Below, piece after piece: positions 5,088 to 7,633 of a stretch of 7,633 bases of DNA; position 1 is the stretch's first letter; the number at the start of each line of letters is the position of its first letter. Below the pieces are notes generated by a model. It did no database searches and was not told where the DNA came from. It saw only the letters and a list, made by a program, of their open reading frames with translations. The stretch is taken from contig CAYUSW010000071.1 in NCBI GenBank assembly GCA_964447445.1, positions 1 through 7,633 of the forward strand. The letters are read 5' to 3'. The position numbers and the translations under genes are program-made. This stretch comes from CAIOGO01 sp964447445 (GTDB lineage: Bacteria; Bipolaricaulota; Bipolaricaulia; UBA7950; UBA9294).

Positions 5088-6434
5088 GTGGCGGCAAAGC
5101 GTCCTGAGGGCATGGTCGGCTTCACGTTCGTGTGGATCGGACAGCTCGTGTCCGTGCTCGCCTCAAGCGCGACAGGCTTCGCGCTCACGATCTGGGCCTA
5201 CCAGACGACGGGCAGCGCGACGGCACTGGGTGTCTTGTCGACCTCGTTCCTCATCCCCTTCCTTGTCTTGTCGCCGATCGCCGGGGCAATGGTCGATCGC
5301 TACAACCGGAAGGTCATGATGATGGTGAGTGACGTCGCAGCCGCCGTCGCCACGATCGGGGTCCTCGTCCTTCACGCGACGGGCGGCCTCGCTATCTGGC
5401 ACCTCTACCTGACGACGATCCTCGTCGGGCTGGGGAACACGTTCCAGTGGCCGGCCTACTCGGCCGCCATCTCGACGATGGTTCCGAAAAAGCAGTATCA
5501 GCGGGCGAGCGGCATGATGGGGCTCGTCGACTCGGGTCCCGGTGTCATCGCACCTCTCATGGCCGGCGCGCTGTACCCCATCGTCGGGCTCACCGGGATC
5601 CTCGTCCTCGACATCGTCACGTTCGCCTTTGCGGTCGGCACGCTGCTCGTCGTCGAGATCCCAACGCCCACGCCCTCCGCGGAGGGGGCGGCATCGCGCG
5701 GTCACCTCTTGCGGGAGGCCTTCTACGGTTTCAAGTACATCTTCGCTCGCAAGAGTCTCCTGGGGCTCGCCCTCTTCTTCGCGACGCTCAACTTCCTCGC
5801 CGGCATGGGCCTCGTGACTCCGTTCATCCTCTCGCGCACGGGAAACCAGAGCGCGGCCCTCGGCGCGGTGATGTCGGCCGCGGCCCTCGGCGGCGTCGCC
5901 GGCGGGCTCCTCATCAGCGCATGGGGTGGCTTCAAGCGCAAGATGACGAACATCTTCGTCGGCGAGTTCCTGTTCGGGCTCCTCGGCTACCTCTTGTTTG
6001 GCTTCGGGAGAAGCCTCGCCTTTTGGATTCCGACCGCCGCGCTCGGATCGCTCGCCGTCTGCCTGTCGAACAGCTCGGCTCAGGCGATCTGGCAATCGAA
6101 GGTTCCCGCTGACCTGCAGGGCCGCGTGTTCTCAGCGCGGCGCCTGATCGCCTTCTCGCTCCTCCCGATCACGCCCGTCGTCGCCGGCGCGTTGGCGGAC
6201 TTCGTCACCGAACCGGCGATGACGTCCAACACGGGGCTCGCGCGCGCCTTCGGCTGGATGCTCGGCACGGCGCCCGGCTCCGGGCTCGGACTCCAGTACG
6301 TGCTCGCCGGTGCCGGCTACTGCATCGCCTGCCTCGTCGTCTTCTTCTTCGTGCCCGCCGTGCGCCACCTCGACGACCGCGTGCCGGACCACGATGCGAG
6401 AGCTGCAGAAGTGCCGTCCGGCGAGACCCACTAG
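5088..6434 (+). CDS. MFS efflux transporter, macrolide-efflux/EntS-like (MFS_3) type
   Basis: The 448-residue protein is a twelve-helix major facilitator. The first helices run from about 12-36 and 44-67. Motif A lies in the loop between helices 2 and 3: GAMVDRYNRK at 66-75. The central cytoplasmic loop is about 191-222. PADLQGRVFSARR at 340-352 is typical of the MFS_3 group, which includes macrolide efflux and enterobactin export proteins. The extended region 370-400 before the last helices (EPAMTSNTGLARAFGWMLGTAPGSG) is also usual in Mef-like relatives. The tail is hydrophilic. It uses the proton gradient to expel a small molecule; the substrate is unknown. The GTG start is supported by GGAGG (5075-5079) 8 bases upstream; ATG 5112 would trim the N-terminus. 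It sits 27 bases after the acetyltransferase gene, with no terminator between. Confidence 0.9.
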   Translation: MAAKRPEGMVGFTFVWIGQLVSVLASSATGFALTIWAYQTTGSATALGVLSTSFLIPFLVLSPIAGAMVDRYNRKVMMMVSDVAAAVATIGVLVLHATGGLAIWHLYLTTILVGLGNTFQWPAYSAAISTMVPKKQYQRASGMMGLVDSGPGVIAPLMAGALYPIVGLTGILVLDIVTFAFAVGTLLVVEIPTPTPSAEGAASRGHLLREAFYGFKYIFARKSLLGLALFFATLNFLAGMGLVTPFILSRTGNQSAALGAVMSAAALGGVAGGLLISAWGGFKRKMTNIFVGEFLFGLLGYLLFGFGRSLAFWIPTAALGSLAVCLSNSSAQAIWQSKVPADLQGRVFSARRLIAFSLLPITPVVAGALADFVTEPAMTSNTGLARAFGWMLGTAPGSGLGLQYVLAGAGYCIACLVVFFFVPAVRHLDDRVPDHDARAAEVPSGETH

Positions 6435-6469
6435 ACTCATCGTCCCACATGAATTCCCCGGGCTTCCCC

Positions 6470-6498
6470 TTGCGGCCTGTCGGCGCGATGCGTAGCAT
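6470..6498 (+). promoter_or_regulatory. Weak candidate promoter for the exported hydrolase
   Basis: TTGCGG (6470-6475) and TAGCAT (6493-6498) are 17 bases apart, with three and four of six consensus matches. Transcription would start just before the AGGAGG ribosome site at 6507-6512. If real, the hydrolase gene can be expressed apart from the GNAT/MFS pair. Confidence 0.25.
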
Positions 6499-6517
6499 CC
6501 TGGCCCAGGAGGTCGTG

Positions 6518-7357
6518 ATGCAGCGCATTCTCGCCGTAGCCGTGGTCCTCTGCGCGGGCGCCTCGCTCGCGGCGACCGCTTGTAGTGGCGTCGTCTTGTT
6601 CGGGGACGGAAAGGTCGTCGTTGGCGGCAATGAAGATCAGGGGAGGATGTTCACCAATCCCGCGATGTGGGCTACAGCGGCAACCGACCAGGCCTACGGC
6701 GCCGTCTTCTTTGGCTTGTGGTTCACCAACCTTGGAGATCGACAGCCCGGGTGGTACGAGATGCAGGGCGTCAATGACCACGGGCTCTACTTCGATCTCT
6801 TCGCGACGCCGTGCCCTCCCGGGACCCTTCGACCCGTCCAACGGCCTTACTGGTGGAAGCCCGAACCCCTTGAGCAGCTGCTGCTCCGGCGATGCGCAAC
6901 CGTCAAGGAAGCGCTCGGCTTCCTCAGCGGGAAGGGGTACCGATGGTCGGTCCCTTGCACGCAGGTCTTGCTCGCCGACCGCTCCGGGAACACGGCCGTG
7001 TACACGGATACCGGGACTGTGTTTCGGAACTCGGCGACGGCGTTCTTCGTCGTCACGAACTTCGATCTGGCAACGCCGGCGCTTGGCGATTGGCCGTGCC
7101 CCCGATACGAGACCCTCACGACGCTCGTCACGGCAAACTCGAACCCAACAGTCGATCGAGCAGCATCTCTGCTCGCCGCCGTAGGGGACTGGGCGCTCTA
7201 CTCCGTCGTCTGTGACTTGTCGAGTGACACGGTCGACATCTACTTCAACACGGACTTCTCTCTCCGCGCACGCGTGGACATGCGGCCGCTGTTTGCCGAA
7301 GGCCTCAGCGCCACGCCGCTCGCCGGTCTGGCGTTCGCTCCAAGCGGCATACCGTAG
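6518..7357 (+). CDS. Exported cysteine Ntn-hydrolase-like protein (linear amide C-N hydrolase type)
   Basis: The 279-residue product begins with a signal sequence (MQRILAVAVVLCAGASLAATA, 1-21). It continues CSGVVLFGDGKVVVGGNEDQ, which resembles the mature start of choloylglycine/penicillin-V acylase and acyltransferase-type Ntn hydrolases: catalytic Cys, then a strand, then GxNxD. Other family-like points are GVNDHGLYFDLF (84-94, with N86), TVKEALGFL (128-136), CTQVLLADRSGN (147-158) and VVTNFD (178-183). Cleavage after A21 would expose C22 as nucleophile without a propeptide. The residues before it (AATA) are a poor lipobox, so lipid anchoring is less likely but possible. In the family such enzymes cleave linear amides (bile salts, penicillin V, acyl-homoserine lactones). 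The substrate here is unknown. ATG 6518 is fixed by AGGAGG 5 bases upstream. It lies 83 bases after the MFS gene. Confidence 0.75.
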   Translation: MQRILAVAVVLCAGASLAATACSGVVLFGDGKVVVGGNEDQGRMFTNPAMWATAATDQAYGAVFFGLWFTNLGDRQPGWYEMQGVNDHGLYFDLFATPCPPGTLRPVQRPYWWKPEPLEQLLLRRCATVKEALGFLSGKGYRWSVPCTQVLLADRSGNTAVYTDTGTVFRNSATAFFVVTNFDLATPALGDWPCPRYETLTTLVTANSNPTVDRAASLLAAVGDWALYSVVCDLSSDTVDIYFNTDFSLRARVDMRPLFAEGLSATPLAGLAFAPSGIP

Positions 7358-7451
7358 GTTCTGCGCAGGCGCTCCCTCCGCGATTCGCAAGACCTCCCGA
7401 GGGACGTCGTGCCTCCGCGGGCACGCCCGACCCTGGGTCAGATGGCGCTGC

Positions 7452-7467
7452 CCTGCAGAGCTGCAGG
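7452..7467. repeat. Inverted repeat CCTGCAG-AG-CTGCAGG
   Basis: CCTGCAG (7452-7458) and CTGCAGG (7461-7467) are exact complements with two bases between, so the arms contain two PstI-like hexamers. It lies 95 bases after the hydrolase stop codon. No T run follows. It could be a dimer-binding site or a weak terminator stem. Confidence 0.4.
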
Positions 7468-7504
7468 CCCTTGGAGGGCATCCGCGGACCAAGGATCATG
7501 ACGT

Positions 7505-7539
7505 CGCCTGTTCGCGAAAGGCGCGGGACCTCGCGTCCC
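7505..7539 (+). repeat. Two adjacent hairpins just upstream of the last gene
   Basis: CGCCT-G-TT (7505-7512) pairs with AA-AGGCG (7517-7523) with one bulged G around the loop CGCG. It is followed at once by GGGAC (7525-7529) pairing with GTCCC (7535-7539) around CTCGC. The second stem ends 6 bases before the GGAGG ribosome site of the gene starting at 7556. They could form a translated-leader control element or be chance in GC-rich sequence. Confidence 0.35.
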
Positions 7540-7555
7540 TGCTATGGAGGATGGG

Positions 7556-7633
7556 ATGGACAAGCTGCGAGAGATCGAGCAGAAGCGCAAAGAGGCGTTC
7601 GCGTGGTTCACGGCCCACAAGTCCAAGGGCTAT
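7556..7633 (+). CDS. Start of an unidentified gene, cut by the window edge
   Basis: The first 26 codons read MDKLREIEQKRKEAFAWFTAHKSKGY and stay open to the edge. The start is well supported: GGAGG (7546-7550) with a 5-base spacer. ATG 7551 in another frame overlaps the spacer and gives a less natural peptide. The N-terminus is charged and predicted helical, with no signal peptide. I do not recognise the family from this fragment. Confidence 0.65.
   Translation, partial: MDKLREIEQKRKEAFAWFTAHKSKGY

Noticed and set aside
5163..6095. 310-codon open frame opposite the MFS gene
   Set aside because: The peptide is a charged Glu/Asp/Arg mixture, as produced when a GC-rich membrane-protein gene is read backwards. 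The sense frame has clear MFS motifs.
6437..7492. 351-codon open frame opposite the hydrolase gene
   Set aside because: No recognisable domain, arginine-rich, no ribosome site; the sense frame has a signal peptide and family motifs.

Overview
The window is GC-rich bacterial DNA (about two-thirds G+C by eye) with G/C-rich third codon positions and clear Shine-Dalgarno sites (GGAGG, AGAGG, AAAGGA). The gene mix is a one-domain PpiC parvulin, a YjjX phosphatase, a three-part Ada protein, a zeta-like kinase with a small partner, a GNAT/MFS pair and an exported Ntn-type hydrolase. It fits a free-living bacterium, perhaps from a poorly sampled environmental phylum. No marker gene fixes the taxon. 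There are no rRNAs, tRNAs, CRISPR arrays or insertion sequences.

Layout. The left edge (1-60, minus) holds the first 20 codons of a probably exported protein, with its own promoter. Three rightward genes follow: ppiC (241-522), yjjX (692-1237) and a small zinc-ribbon/two-helix membrane protein (1326-1616). Two leftward, overlapping genes then converge on them: a zeta-like AAA kinase (2563-1967) and a small partner protein (1980-1690), together a candidate toxin-antitoxin pair. Divergent from the kinase is ada (2691-3791). The spacer between them has a perfect 15-bp palindrome lying inside a plausible ada promoter.

A 345-base non-coding stretch follows (3792-4136), with a promoter-like site, three GACCGGA repeats and small hairpins. 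It leads into a tandem-GNAT acetyltransferase (4137-5060) and, 27 bases on, an MFS drug-efflux-type transporter (5088-6434). Next is a secreted or lipid-anchored cysteine Ntn-hydrolase-like protein (6518-7357). After about 200 bases with inverted repeats, a last gene starts at 7556 and runs off the right edge.

How the genes may work together. Ada repairs and senses alkylation damage. YjjX clears damaged purine triphosphates. GNAT plus MFS looks like a modify-and-export cassette for a small molecule, and the adjacent exported hydrolase could act on an amide outside the membrane. The zeta-like pair is the most system-like element. These functional links are inferred from gene order and family knowledge; the families themselves are read from motifs.
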